Source of the DNA: Brevundimonas halotolerans
GTDB lineage: Bacteria; Pseudomonadota; Alphaproteobacteria; Caulobacterales; Caulobacteraceae
Assembly: GCF_003730275.1 (NCBI RefSeq)
Contig: NZ_QTTA01000002.1
Coordinates: forward strand, 26,754-90,753
Reading direction: 5' to 3'
DNA length: 64,000 nt
The translations under genes were made by a program, and so were the position numbers. Positions 27,796 through 35,546 of the stretch are shown here, one piece after another (positions within the stretch are counted from its first letter, which is position 1; the number at the start of each line of letters is the position of its first letter). The notes under the pieces are model-generated. The model saw only the letters and a list, made by a program, of their open reading frames with translations, did not search any database and was not told where the DNA came from.

Positions 27796-28881
27796 ATGAA
27801 GACCGCCGATTTCGACTTTCACCTGCCCGAGGATCACATCGCGCTCCGCCCGGTCGAGCCGCGCGATTTCGCCCGGCTGCTGGTCGTGCGTGACGGCGGG
27901 CTTGAGGACCGGATCGTGCGCGATCTGGCGGACTTTCTTCGCCCCGGCGACGCCTTGGTGTTCAACGACACGCGTGTGATCCCTGCCCGCATGTCCGGCT
28001 CGCGCCATCGCATCAGCCCCGAAGGCGAGACGCTGAGCGTGCCCGTCGAGGCGACCCTGCACCACCGCGATGCGCCAGACGTCTGGTCGGCCTTCATGAA
28101 GCCGGGCAAGCGCATCAAGCCGGGGGACCGCATCGTCTTCGGGGCGGATTGCGATGCGGCCTGCCTGATGTCAGGCCTTGGCGCGACGGTCATGGCCAAG
28201 GGCGAAGACGGGCTGGTGACCCTCAAGTTCGCCCTGTCGGGCCCGGCGCTGGACGATGCCATCCGCGACATCGGCGTAATGCCCCTGCCCCCCTATATCG
28301 CCGCCAAACGGGCCGAGGACGACCGCGACCGGTCGGATTATCAGACCGTCTATGCCGAACACGACGGCTCGGTCGCCGCACCCACGGCGGGCCTGCACTT
28401 CACCTCCGCCCTGCTGGACGCCATCCGGGCGAAGGGCGTCAGCATGCACGCCGTCACCTTGCACGTTGGCGCGGGCACCTTCCTGCCGGTCAAGGTCGAC
28501 GACCTGTCGGAACACCGCATGCACAGCGAATGGGGCACGGTGTCAGAAGAGACGGCCGAGGCCCTGAACCGCGTCCACGCCGCTGGAGGGCGCATCGTCT
28601 GCGTCGGCACCACCTCCCTCCGCCTGCTGGAGTCGGCTACCGGCGAGAACGGCGTGATCGGGCCCTTCCATGGTGACACCGCCATCTTCATCACACCGGG
28701 CTACCGCTTCCGCGCGGTGGATATACTGATGACCAATTTCCACCTGCCGAAGTCGACCTTGTTCATGCTGGTCTCGGCCTTCGCAGGCACGGACACCATG
28801 AAGGCCGCCTACGCCCACGCCGTTGAAAGCGGCTACCGCTTCTACTCATACGGCGACGGCAGCCTGCTGTTCCGGGAGTGA
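27796..28881 (+). CDS. queA: S-adenosylmethionine:tRNA ribosyltransferase-isomerase
   Basis: 361 aa from the ATG at 27796. Penultimate queuosine step: transfers ribose from AdoMet to preQ1 in tRNA to make epoxyqueuosine. Characteristic segments are [15 protein letters not shown] at the N-terminus, [42 protein letters not shown] and [19 protein letters not shown]. Many genomes place tgt next to queA; here a repeat-rich gap follows instead. Confidence 0.97.
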   Translation: MKTADFDFHLPEDHIALRPVEPRDFARLLVVRDGGLEDRIVRDLADFLRPGDALVFNDTRVIPARMSGSRHRISPEGETLSVPVEATLHHRDAPDVWSAFMKPGKRIKPGDRIVFGADCDAACLMSGLGATVMAKGEDGLVTLKFALSGPALDDAIRDIGVMPLPPYIAAKRAEDDRDRSDYQTVYAEHDGSVAAPTAGLHFTSALLDAIRAKGVSMHAVTLHVGAGTFLPVKVDDLSEHRMHSEWGTVSEETAEALNRVHAAGGRIVCVGTTSLRLLESATGENGVIGPFHGDTAIFITPGYRFRAVDILMTNFHLPKSTLFMLVSAFAGTDTMKAAYAHAVESGYRFYSYGDGSLLFRE

Positions 28882-28892
28882 GCGCGCGAAGC

Positions 28893-29001
28893 GGGTTCAT
28901 AACGGCGACCACGGGGCTTCACGGCGAGCACGGCGCGGTTGAGTCTTGACGCTGCCCCGCTGTGGTCGCCGTGCCCTCGCTGTGCCCGCTGTGATGAACC
29001 C
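28893..29001. repeat. Large imperfect inverted repeat with GGGTTCAT ends
   Basis: 109 bp whose ends are a perfect 8-bp inverted pair (GGGTTCAT at 28893, ATGAACCC ending at 29001). The similarity continues inward for about 43 nt per arm with a few mismatches and one gap. Each arm repeats an ACGGCGACCACGG-like motif. No target duplication is evident at the ends. Confidence 0.6.
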
Positions 29002-29012
29002 CCTTCTAGAGT

Positions 29013-29034
29013 CCCCTCTCCATTGGGAGAGGGG
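29013..29034. repeat. Palindrome CCCCTCTCC/GGAGAGGGG
   Basis: Perfect 9-bp arms (29013-29021, 29026-29034) with a 4-nt loop. Same style as the other G/C-run intergenic palindromes in this window. Confidence 0.6.
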
Positions 29035-29142
29035 GTTGGGGGTGAGGGGCTCACCGCATCCTTCGGCGTGAGCCGTCGCATAGTCTCTGCCACGGCGATC
29101 GCCGACGGACACCACCGACCCTCATCCGTCGCTCACGCGCCA

Positions 29143-29163
29143 CCTTCTCCCATCGGGAGAAGG
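29143..29163. repeat. Palindrome CCTTCTCCC/GGGAGAAGG
   Basis: Perfect 9-bp arms (29143-29151, 29155-29163) with a 3-nt loop ATC. Confidence 0.6.
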
Positions 29164-29317
29164 AGACATGACAGTGGGTCGAGCGCCCCAGCTATTAAAC
29201 CCGGCGCCAAATTCCTCATCCCTTTCAACACCCCTGCTCCCTCCCGCACCGTTCTTCCCGACCGGGTCGACACCGCGCCCATACTGCCCGGTTGCCTCCG
29301 GAGGACGCGACCGTGAT

Positions 29318-29353
29318 TTCAGACCATTCAGACGATTCAGACGGTTCAGACGG
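29318..29353. repeat. Tandem array, four 9-bp units TTCAGACxx
   Basis: Four head-to-tail 9-mers: TTCAGACCA, TTCAGACGA, TTCAGACGG, TTCAGACGG. The array lies 9 bp left of a perfect 12-bp palindrome and is echoed on its right side. Confidence 0.8.
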
Positions 29354-29362
29354 TAATTCTTC

Positions 29363-29390
29363 ATCTCCTCCCCACGTTTGGGGAGGAGAT
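29363..29390. repeat. Perfect 12-bp-arm palindrome between the 9-bp arrays
   Basis: ATCTCCTCCCCA (29363-29374), loop CGTT, then its exact reverse complement (29379-29390). A stable hairpin on either strand; there is no T-run, so it is not a standard terminator. Confidence 0.75.
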
Positions 29391-29401
29391 GAGGGTCTCG
29401 A

Positions 29402-29428
29402 AACAGACCATTCAGACGGTTCAGACGG
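29402..29428. repeat. Second 9-bp array (about three units)
   Basis: AACAGACCA followed by two exact TTCAGACGG units, repeating the AGACCA-TTCAGACGG order of the first array in the same orientation. Confidence 0.75.
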
Positions 29429-29477
29429 CGTTTTTGTCAGACTCGTCTGCGGCCGACCTCGCCCCGGCGGTCCAGCC

Positions 29478-30239
29478 CTAAAGACCCAGTGCCCGGAACC
29501 AGGCGTCGATCTCCATGGCCTCGGCGCGGATGGCGGCGGTGCGTTCGGCGGCCTCGGCGTCGATGCCCCACTGGCTCTCCTGAAACGCCTCGTCCAGTCG
29601 GCTGAGGTCGTGAGCGGCCTCGGCGGACAGGGCCCCCTTCAGCACCGCCAGCGCCAGAATAGCCGAGCCATACATGGGCACCAGAGAGGCCAGCCCGGTC
29701 AGGGCGAAATCGTCCAGCTCCAGCGCCAGAGCCTTCACCCGCGCCAGCGCCTCGGGCGACTGGGTCCGGTGGACGATGCCCGAGCCAGGCTCCAGCCGGA
29801 TGCCGTGTTCGGCGGCCCAGTTGCGCCAGCGGCCCCATTCCGCGTCCTGTCGGGCGCGCAGGCTGGTCGGCGCTTCGGCCGGGTAGCAGATCAGGTCCGT
29901 CCCGGCGTAAGCCGCGATCTCATCGGCCACGGCCTCGCGCGCCAGGCAGACGGCATCCAGCGCCGTCGAGGCCAGCCGGGTGGCGGGCATGGTCGCGGGC
30001 TCGATCACCTCGGTCTGGCGGTCCCACTCGGCGGCCACGCGCCGCGCGGTCTCGGCGGTGGGCAGGACCAGCGGGCGGCCCGCCGGCGTCTTGGGCGTGC
30101 GACCGTCCAGCTGGACGGCGTGGCCGCCCTCGACCTCGGCCACCCCGGCGGCCTTCCAGAAGCGTTTCGGCCGGTCGCCGGGCTCGCGAAAGCCCTTGGC
30201 GGCGGCGACATTGGGGTCCAGCGGCGGGATATGGCTCAT
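29478..30239 (-). CDS. ATP12-family chaperone
   Basis: 253 aa. The family is best known from mitochondrial Atp12p, which binds F1 alpha subunits during ATP synthase assembly; alphaproteobacteria carry homologues. Features are KRFWKAAGVAEVEGGHAVQLDGRTPKTPAGRPL near the N-terminus, LICYPAE, and a conserved C-terminal region including SLVPMYGSAILALAV. The ATG overlaps the HAD-gene stop (ATGA), making it the last gene of a crcB-rluC-HAD-ATP12 operon. Confidence 0.93.
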   Translation of the reverse strand: MSHIPPLDPNVAAAKGFREPGDRPKRFWKAAGVAEVEGGHAVQLDGRTPKTPAGRPLVLPTAETARRVAAEWDRQTEVIEPATMPATRLASTALDAVCLAREAVADEIAAYAGTDLICYPAEAPTSLRARQDAEWGRWRNWAAEHGIRLEPGSGIVHRTQSPEALARVKALALELDDFALTGLASLVPMYGSAILALAVLKGALSAEAAHDLSRLDEAFQESQWGIDAEAAERTAAIRAEAMEIDAWFRALGL

Positions 30240-30910
30240 GTCGTCTCCCTCTGGCGGGCGGCAAAGGTCTCAAGCTGGCGCGTCAGGTCGTCGAAGGTCG
30301 CGGCCACATGATGCGCCCCGGCCTCGACCTGTTCGGCCTCGGTGTGAAAGCCCCAGCCGACGCCCTGGGCCCACACCCCGGCGGCGCGGGCCATGCGCAT
30401 GTCATGACCGGTGTCGCCGATCATCACGGTCTGCTCCGGCCGGGCCTTACACGCCGTGATCGCAGCCTGAAGCATGGCGGGATTGGGCTTGCCCGGCCCG
30501 TCCTCGGCGCAGTGGCTGGACAGAAACAGATCGGCCCAACCGGCCCGCGCCAGATTGCGGGCGACGCCGCGCCGCGACTGGCCGGTGGCCAGCGACAACC
30601 GCCAGCCGCGGCGCTTCAGATCAGCCAGCAGGTCCATGGCGCCCGCATAGAGCGGCTCCTCAAACCCCGGCTCGGCATGCATGGTGACGAAGGCGGCCTT
30701 GTAGTGGTCGGTGTAACGGTCGACCTCGTCGGGCCCCAGATCGGGCCCCAGCCGCGCCATGGCCTCGGTCAACGACAGGCCGACCCCGCCCCGCACGAAC
30801 TCATAGTCGGGCTCCGGCAGGCCCATGGCCCGGGCCGCCGTCCGGGTGGCGCTCAGGATGGTCGCCCGGCTGTCCACCAGGGTGCCGTCGATGTCGAACA
30901 CCGCCAGCAC
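30236..30910 (-). CDS. HAD-family hydrolase (phosphoglycolate phosphatase-like)
   Basis: 224 aa. Motif I is DIDGTLVDS (nucleophile D6, acid D8), motif II is SLATGQSRRG, motif III includes GKPNPAM, and motif IV is MIGDTGHDM. A helical cap domain sits between motifs I and II. Gph-like, but the substrate is uncertain. It starts with GTG 2 bp after the rluC stop and overlaps the ATP12 gene by 4 nt. Confidence 0.9.
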   Translation of the reverse strand: MLAVFDIDGTLVDSRATILSATRTAARAMGLPEPDYEFVRGGVGLSLTEAMARLGPDLGPDEVDRYTDHYKAAFVTMHAEPGFEEPLYAGAMDLLADLKRRGWRLSLATGQSRRGVARNLARAGWADLFLSSHCAEDGPGKPNPAMLQAAITACKARPEQTVMIGDTGHDMRMARAAGVWAQGVGWGFHTEAEQVEAGAHHVAATFDDLTRQLETFAARQRETT

Positions 30911-30912
30911 GA

Positions 30913-31902
30913 TTAGCGCCGCATCCCCGCGAAGGGGTCAAAGTCGGACTCGTCCTCGACGAAGCCGAAGTTCTCGAAGCCAGCCTTCATCTCGGGGCTC
31001 AGCGGCGCCTCGACGATCAGCTTGCCGCCGCCGGGGTGGTCCAGCTCGATCCGGCGGGCGTGCAACTGCAGCTTCAACGACCCCGACAGGGCCGCCGAAG
31101 TCTCGTCACCGTATTTGGGATCGCCCAGGATCGGATGGCCGATCGACTTCATATGGGCCCGCAGCTGATGGGTCCGACCGGTGAACGGCCGTAGCGCCAG
31201 CCAGGCCACGCGCTGTCCGGCCCGCGAGACGGTGGCATAAGCGGTCTCGGCGGTCTCGGCGCCATGCTCCTTGGCATCGGCCGGCCGCATGATCTCATAG
31301 TCATTGATGCCCGACTTCTTGAGCGCCAGTTCGATCCGCCCTGATACGGGCTTGGGTGTGCCGGACACCAGCGCCCAATAGGTCTTCTTGGCCTGACGCC
31401 GGGCAAAGGCGCCTGACAGGCGCTTGGCGGCCTCGGGCCCCTTGCCCAGCAGCAGGACGCCCGTCGTGTCCCGGTCCAGGCGGTGGACCAGACGCGGGCG
31501 CTCCAGCCCCTCGCCCCACGCTGACAGCAGGGCATCGACGTGGCGCGTGGTCTTGGTTCCGCCCTGAACCGCCAGCCCATGCGGCTTGTTCAGGACGATG
31601 ACCATCTCGTCCTCGAAGATCACCAGCGAGCGGGCATAGGCGGCGTCGCGCGGGGTGATGCGGTCACGCTGGCCCGGCTCGCGCGCCTTGACCTCCGGGA
31701 TCGGGGGCACGCGGATCATCGACCCGGCCGCCAGCCGGTCCTCAGGACGGGCGCGCGATCCATCGACGCGGATCTGGCCCGAACGCGCCAGCTTCTGGAC
31801 CTGGATGTGCGACACGTGCGGCCAACGCCTGCGGATCCAGCGATCCAGCCGGATGCCCTCTTCCTCGGCGGCCACGGGCAATGTCTTGACTTCGCGGCTC
31901 AC
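30913..31902 (-). CDS. rluC: RluA-family 23S rRNA pseudouridine synthase with S4 domain (RluC-like)
   Basis: 329 aa from the GTG at 31902, which overlaps the crcB stop as GTGA and has GGAGG about 8 nt upstream. In-frame sequence further upstream is only a shadow of crcB. An S4 RNA-binding domain (about residues 14-65) precedes the catalytic domain, whose HRLDRDTTG motif holds the catalytic aspartate; PFTGRTHQLRAHM follows. RluC modifies U955, U2504 and U2580 in E. coli; site specificity here is inferred. Confidence 0.92.
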   Translation of the reverse strand: MSREVKTLPVAAEEEGIRLDRWIRRRWPHVSHIQVQKLARSGQIRVDGSRARPEDRLAAGSMIRVPPIPEVKAREPGQRDRITPRDAAYARSLVIFEDEMVIVLNKPHGLAVQGGTKTTRHVDALLSAWGEGLERPRLVHRLDRDTTGVLLLGKGPEAAKRLSGAFARRQAKKTYWALVSGTPKPVSGRIELALKKSGINDYEIMRPADAKEHGAETAETAYATVSRAGQRVAWLALRPFTGRTHQLRAHMKSIGHPILGDPKYGDETSAALSGSLKLQLHARRIELDHPGGGKLIVEAPLSPEMKAGFENFGFVEDESDFDPFAGMRR

Positions 31903-32294
31903 AGCACGCCTCCCACCATACGGCGCATGATCCAGAGCCCCACGAACAGGGCCACAACCGCCACAATGACCGAGGCCAATGCATAACCCAGCGCCAGCCC
32001 CATCTGCCGACGTTCGATCATCAGGGCGACCTCGAGCGAAAAGGCGGAAAAGGTCGTGAACCCGCCCAGCAGGCCCACCCCGATCAGCAGCCGCCAGGTC
32101 TCGGCATGGGCGCCGCCGCGATGAGCCAGCCAGCCGACCAGCAGGCCCATGGCGAGGCCTCCCAGACCGTTGACGGCAAATGTCCCCCATGGCCAGGCCG
32201 CGCCGGGCAGCATCCGGCCCAGACCAAGCCCGACCCCGTAGCGCAGGGCCGCACCGACCCCTCCGCCGGCCGCAACGATCAGAAAACGTGTCAT
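31899..32294 (-). CDS. crcB: Fluoride efflux channel CrcB/FluC
   Basis: 131 aa, four transmembrane helices. Fluoride-specific channel of the Fluc family, acting as a dual-topology dimer. Conserved GxxGAxLRY-like start (GGGVGAALRYG), WGTFAVNGLGG with the conserved Asn, and GGFTTFSAFSLE. I looked for a crcB fluoride riboswitch in the leader and did not find a convincing one. Overlaps rluC by 4 nt. Confidence 0.96.
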   Translation of the reverse strand: MTRFLIVAAGGGVGAALRYGVGLGLGRMLPGAAWPWGTFAVNGLGGLAMGLLVGWLAHRGGAHAETWRLLIGVGLLGGFTTFSAFSLEVALMIERRQMGLALGYALASVIVAVVALFVGLWIMRRMVGGVL

Positions 32295-32462
32295 GGGCGG
32301 GCTTATACCTGTCTTCGAGGCAAAACGAAGGGCACCGGTCGCGCAACGGCACCTGACACAATCTTCACTTGCCGGGAGGGGCCCCGCCCGGCGATGGTTA
32401 ACCCCGGCGCGCAGGTTCGTGCGTCGGGAGAACGCCGGTGGCCGGATGGCGTGATCTGCGAT

Positions 32463-32476
32463 ACTGACCGGTCAGT
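32463..32476. promoter_or_regulatory. Perfect 14-bp palindrome, candidate operator
   Basis: ACTGACCGGTCAGT, with no loop, 21 bp before the ATG of the 397-aa membrane protein and in the divergent crcB promoter region. Short, spacer-free palindromes of this composition are typical of dimeric repressor sites such as those of TetR-family proteins. Confidence 0.45.
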
Positions 32477-32497
32477 GAAGCTGGGCTGTTTTCGATC

Positions 32498-33691
32498 ATG
32501 ACCGACCATACGCCGCCGCCGCCAATGCCGGGATCCGAGCCCGCCCCCATGATCGGGCCCGATCCGGTGGTCGATACGCCGAAGGGTCCGAATGCCCCGC
32601 CGCCGGGCGCCGCCGATGTAGAGGATCGCGAGATCCCGGCCGGCCGCCCTCCCCGCCGCGACGCCCACATGCGCACGGCCGACGGCATCCTGAAGCCCAT
32701 CCAGGACAGCAATTATTTCTCTCACGACCCCGATGAGCTGGCCATGGTGTCGGCCCACATCGACGAATATTACAATCAGGCGCTCGACATTTTCCCCTTC
32801 TGGGAGAAGGACGGGAAGCCCGACCGATTCCACGTCCTGTTCACGCGTCAGATCAACGAGCGCTTCCCCGCCGACCTGCCGCTGCGTAGCCATATCCACG
32901 ACTATGGGCGCGGTGTGTTCGCCGCCCTGATGGTCCATGTGGGGGTCAAGCGCCTGACCCAGGCCCTGGCCCTGATCGGTCTGATGGTGCTGGCGACCGT
33001 CGGGCCGACCTGGCTGGCGCAATGGACCGGCTCGCGCCCCGTCGGCCTCGGCCTCGCGGCCGGTGGCATGCTGGTGACGCTGGGTGTGTTCTGGGCGCTG
33101 CAGGCCATCCTGTTCATCCAGTACCGCTTCCGGCTGGAGAACGATTCCTACCAGCTCTCGCGCGAGATCGTGCAGCAGACGCGCGAGCTGCAGAACCTGT
33201 TCACCACCGCCCGGGCCATGGCCGATCAGGCCGAGACCCAATACCAGATGGACGGCAAGGGCTGGGGCCAGCGCGCCCTGTATCTGACCCGGCTGACCAT
33301 GTGGATCGGCGCGCGGATGGAGTACCTCGAGAAGTACGTCCAGATGGAGCTGTGGCGCGTCCGCCGCGAGCGCTACTGGACCCGCTGGGTGTCGCGCATT
33401 GCCACGCCGCTGATCCTGATCGTCTGGCTGGTGGCCTTCGCCTATGAGCGTCCGCCCATCGACGAGGTGGCCTTCCGCGGACTTCAGGCGCTCGCCGTCG
33501 TGATCGGCATCATCATCAGCTGGCTGTCCTATTTCCGCTGGCAGACGCCGGTCGGTGCCATCCAGGACAAGCTGGGGGCCGAGAGCTGGGTGCGCTACGC
33601 CTCGCTCGACGTCGACAATGCCGTGGCCGATCAGGTGCGCCGCGACAAGGAACGTCTGGTCGAATACCGGGCCCTGACGCGGGGGCGATAG
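32498..33691 (+). CDS. Integral membrane protein of unknown function (397 aa)
   Basis: Residues 1-55 are Pro-rich and disordered. A soluble segment (60-140) contains FSHDPDELAMVSAHIDEYYNQALDI. Two transmembrane helices (about 150-170 and 183-205) follow, then a helical region (215-290, coiled-coil-like), and two more helices (about 302-322 and 333-352). Both ends are probably cytoplasmic. I know no characterised relative. Its promoter region has a perfect 14-bp palindrome. Convergent with a lipoprotein gene. Confidence 0.8.
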   Translation: MTDHTPPPPMPGSEPAPMIGPDPVVDTPKGPNAPPPGAADVEDREIPAGRPPRRDAHMRTADGILKPIQDSNYFSHDPDELAMVSAHIDEYYNQALDIFPFWEKDGKPDRFHVLFTRQINERFPADLPLRSHIHDYGRGVFAALMVHVGVKRLTQALALIGLMVLATVGPTWLAQWTGSRPVGLGLAAGGMLVTLGVFWALQAILFIQYRFRLENDSYQLSREIVQQTRELQNLFTTARAMADQAETQYQMDGKGWGQRALYLTRLTMWIGARMEYLEKYVQMELWRVRRERYWTRWVSRIATPLILIVWLVAFAYERPPIDEVAFRGLQALAVVIGIIISWLSYFRWQTPVGAIQDKLGAESWVRYASLDVDNAVADQVRRDKERLVEYRALTRGR

Positions 33692-33694
33692 GCC

Positions 33695-34204
33695 TCAGCG
33701 CCAGCCGAGCGCGCGGGTGACCTCACGCGCGTCATAGGCCACGGCGCTGTCGGGCTTGGTCCCGCGTCCCATGACGACCTCGAGCGTGGTCGAGGTGGCG
33801 CCCGGTCCGGTCAGGTTGAGGCCGACGCCCACACCGACGCCCGACGTTGAAAAGCCGCCGTACCGGCCAGAGCCTGCACCGATGGATACACTGGGGCGCA
33901 CGCCGCCGCGTGGATCGGGACGGCCGTCGGTCCAGCGCTGCGTCACCTCGAACCAGTCATAGCCTTGGGCGAGGGTCAGTTCGGCCGCCCGCAGCAGGGC
34001 GTAATCCGCGACCGGCCCAGGATCGCCCACGCCGTTATAGGTCACGCGATAGCGGTTCGATTCAATCGGGGCCTCGCTATAGCCCTGTCCGCCCTGCCCC
34101 ATCTGGGGGCCGTAGGGCGCCAGACTGGCACAGCCACCCAGCACGAGGATCGAGGCGGCGACGGCGGCAAGTGCGACGGGGCGGCCGGGATGTCTGAAAG
34201 TCAT
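33695..34204 (-). CDS. Lipoprotein, CC0125/CC1285-like
   Basis: 169 aa from the ATG at 34204 with GGAG 8 nt upstream. The lipobox is LGGC. The mature protein has the motif NRYRVTYNGVG and ALLRAAELTLAQGYDWFEV, which I associate with the Caulobacter CC0125/CC1285 lipoprotein family, followed by a glycine-rich region and a final strand-rich segment. Function unknown. The gene begins 14 bp after the pseudouridine synthase stop, so the two are probably co-transcribed. Confidence 0.82.
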   Translation of the reverse strand: MTFRHPGRPVALAAVAASILVLGGCASLAPYGPQMGQGGQGYSEAPIESNRYRVTYNGVGDPGPVADYALLRAAELTLAQGYDWFEVTQRWTDGRPDPRGGVRPSVSIGAGSGRYGGFSTSGVGVGVGLNLTGPGATSTTLEVVMGRGTKPDSAVAYDAREVTRALGWR

Positions 34205-34218
34205 GGCATTTCTCCGCT

Positions 34219-34986
34219 CTATGAGGAACAAGCGCCCGCTTGGTCGGAACGTTCCGGCGCGACCAGGCCGGCCGCCGCCATCAAGGTCCTGAAATCATCA
34301 GGCACAAGTGCCTCGACCCCTCGCTCGCCCCCCTCCGGATGCGGGAAACGCAGGCGGGCGGCGTGCAGCATCAGCCGCTCCGCCTTCCGACCCGCGAACG
34401 TCAGGGCGCCACCGTAGCGCGCATCCCCGACCAGCGGACTGCCCAGATCGGCCATATGCACGCGCAGTTGATGCATGCGGCCGGTGTGCGGCTCAAGCTC
34501 GACCAAGGCCCCCTGCGCGCTCCTCGCCAGCACGCGATAGCGGCTCTCGGACGGCTGGGCGCCGGGCGTGCCGTCCGGCACGGCCCGCATATAGCTCTCG
34601 CGGCCGATCTCCTGCCGCAGCAGGGCCCGGCGGATCACGCCCTGATCCTGTGGCGGCGGTGTCTCGACCAGCGCCAGATAGGTCTTGGTCAGCTTGCGGC
34701 TCTGGATGGCCTTGCCCAGAAAGCCGGCCGCCGGTTTGGTCTTCGCCGCCAGAATGACGCCCGAGGTGTCGCGGTCCAGCCGGTGGACCAGATGCGGCCG
34801 CTTTCCGTTCGACCGGGCAAAGGCCCACAGCAGGTCGTCCAGCGTATTGGCCTTGATCCGCCCGCCCTGGCTGGACAGGCCCGCGGGCTTGTTCAGCACC
34901 AGCACATGGGCGTCCTCGAAGACCACCGACGCACGGACGGCAGCGATCTCGGCATCGGAAAGGGTGACGGGCGGCTGGAAACTCAC
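34219..34986 (-). CDS. RluA-family pseudouridine synthase without S4 domain
   Basis: 255 aa. The catalytic motif HRLDRDTSG holds the nucleophilic aspartate; VLNKPAGLSSQGG and PHTGRMHQLRVHM frame the active site. With no S4 domain it resembles RluA/TruC-type enzymes acting on tRNA and/or 23S rRNA. It is the second RluA-family gene within 4 kb, distinct from rluC. Substrate not determinable. Confidence 0.9.
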   Translation of the reverse strand: MSFQPPVTLSDAEIAAVRASVVFEDAHVLVLNKPAGLSSQGGRIKANTLDDLLWAFARSNGKRPHLVHRLDRDTSGVILAAKTKPAAGFLGKAIQSRKLTKTYLALVETPPPQDQGVIRRALLRQEIGRESYMRAVPDGTPGAQPSESRYRVLARSAQGALVELEPHTGRMHQLRVHMADLGSPLVGDARYGGALTFAGRKAERLMLHAARLRFPHPEGGERGVEALVPDDFRTLMAAAGLVAPERSDQAGACSS

Positions 34987-35029
34987 AGTTCCGGCTTAGA
35001 GCATGCCAGCCCGCCCGTCAGCCATCAGA

Positions 35030-35473
35030 TCAGCGCAGGACACCCTTGCGAGCCATCGTCCAGGCGTACCAAGCCAGGAAGGCGGCGATCAGCACGATCA
35101 CCCAGGGCATCCAGCTCATGGCGGCCATTTCGGGCGTCAGAGGCGGCGGGTTGATGAACTTGCCGTAGATCAGGCTGACGACGGCGCCGACCAGCGACAG
35201 GGCGAAGGCCCAGACGGCCCAGCGCATACGCAGCAGCAGAAAGATCGAGCCGATCACTGCGCCCCAGACGCCCAGAATCCACGGCACCCACATCCAGTCC
35301 GGCATGGCCATGTAATAGTCGATCATCTCCTGCGAGAACTTCATGCTGCGCATGTAGGTCTCACCCTGCGTCGACGTCATGATGAAGTCATAGGCGCCGA
35401 AACCATTCCACAGCAGCGACACCACCCCCACCGCCCACAGGTGCCAAGGCGTTCTTACCGTCATCGAAGTCAT
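35030..35473 (-). CDS. Four-helix membrane protein of unknown function (147 aa)
   Basis: Start at the ATG at 35473, which has a strong GGGAGGGG site about 7 nt upstream. Four predicted transmembrane helices (about residues 8-25, 60-77, 84-104 and 115-138). The first loop has YDFIMTSTQGETYMRSM and is rich in Met, Tyr and Trp. The pattern is common in alphaproteobacterial genomes, but no function is known to me. Confidence 0.8.
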   Translation of the reverse strand: MTSMTVRTPWHLWAVGVVSLLWNGFGAYDFIMTSTQGETYMRSMKFSQEMIDYYMAMPDWMWVPWILGVWGAVIGSIFLLLRMRWAVWAFALSLVGAVVSLIYGKFINPPPLTPEMAAMSWMPWVIVLIAAFLAWYAWTMARKGVLR

Positions 35474-35546
35474 GTCTTTCCCCTCCCAAGGTTGACGCAA
35501 GGGAGGTTACGCCGAATTTCGAAAACGGCAACGCTTCTCGTGGGGC

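Larger units (their letters stand above)
28882..29477. other. Repeat-rich intergenic region
   Basis: 596 bp without a credible gene between queA and the convergent ATP12-family gene. It contains at least four separate inverted repeats and two short tandem arrays, each listed separately. ORFs crossing it have no family resemblance; one reads Leu-Asn-Arg repeats straight out of the 9-bp array and is rejected. Confidence 0.7.

Noticed and set aside
29318..29428. Neisserial-type DNA uptake sequence
   Set aside because: CCGTCTGAA units match nine of ten uptake-sequence bases, but the genome is clearly alphaproteobacterial and the hits are confined to one 9-bp tandem array; coincidence is more likely.
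31903..32361. In-frame N-terminal extension of rluC across crcB
   Set aside because: The translated segment is an off-frame reading of crcB. The GTG at 31902 with GGAGG and a GTGA junction is the better start.
32295..32400. Fluoride riboswitch upstream of crcB
   Set aside because: GATGG-like bits are present, but I could not assemble the conserved pseudoknot and its following elements on the crcB strand.
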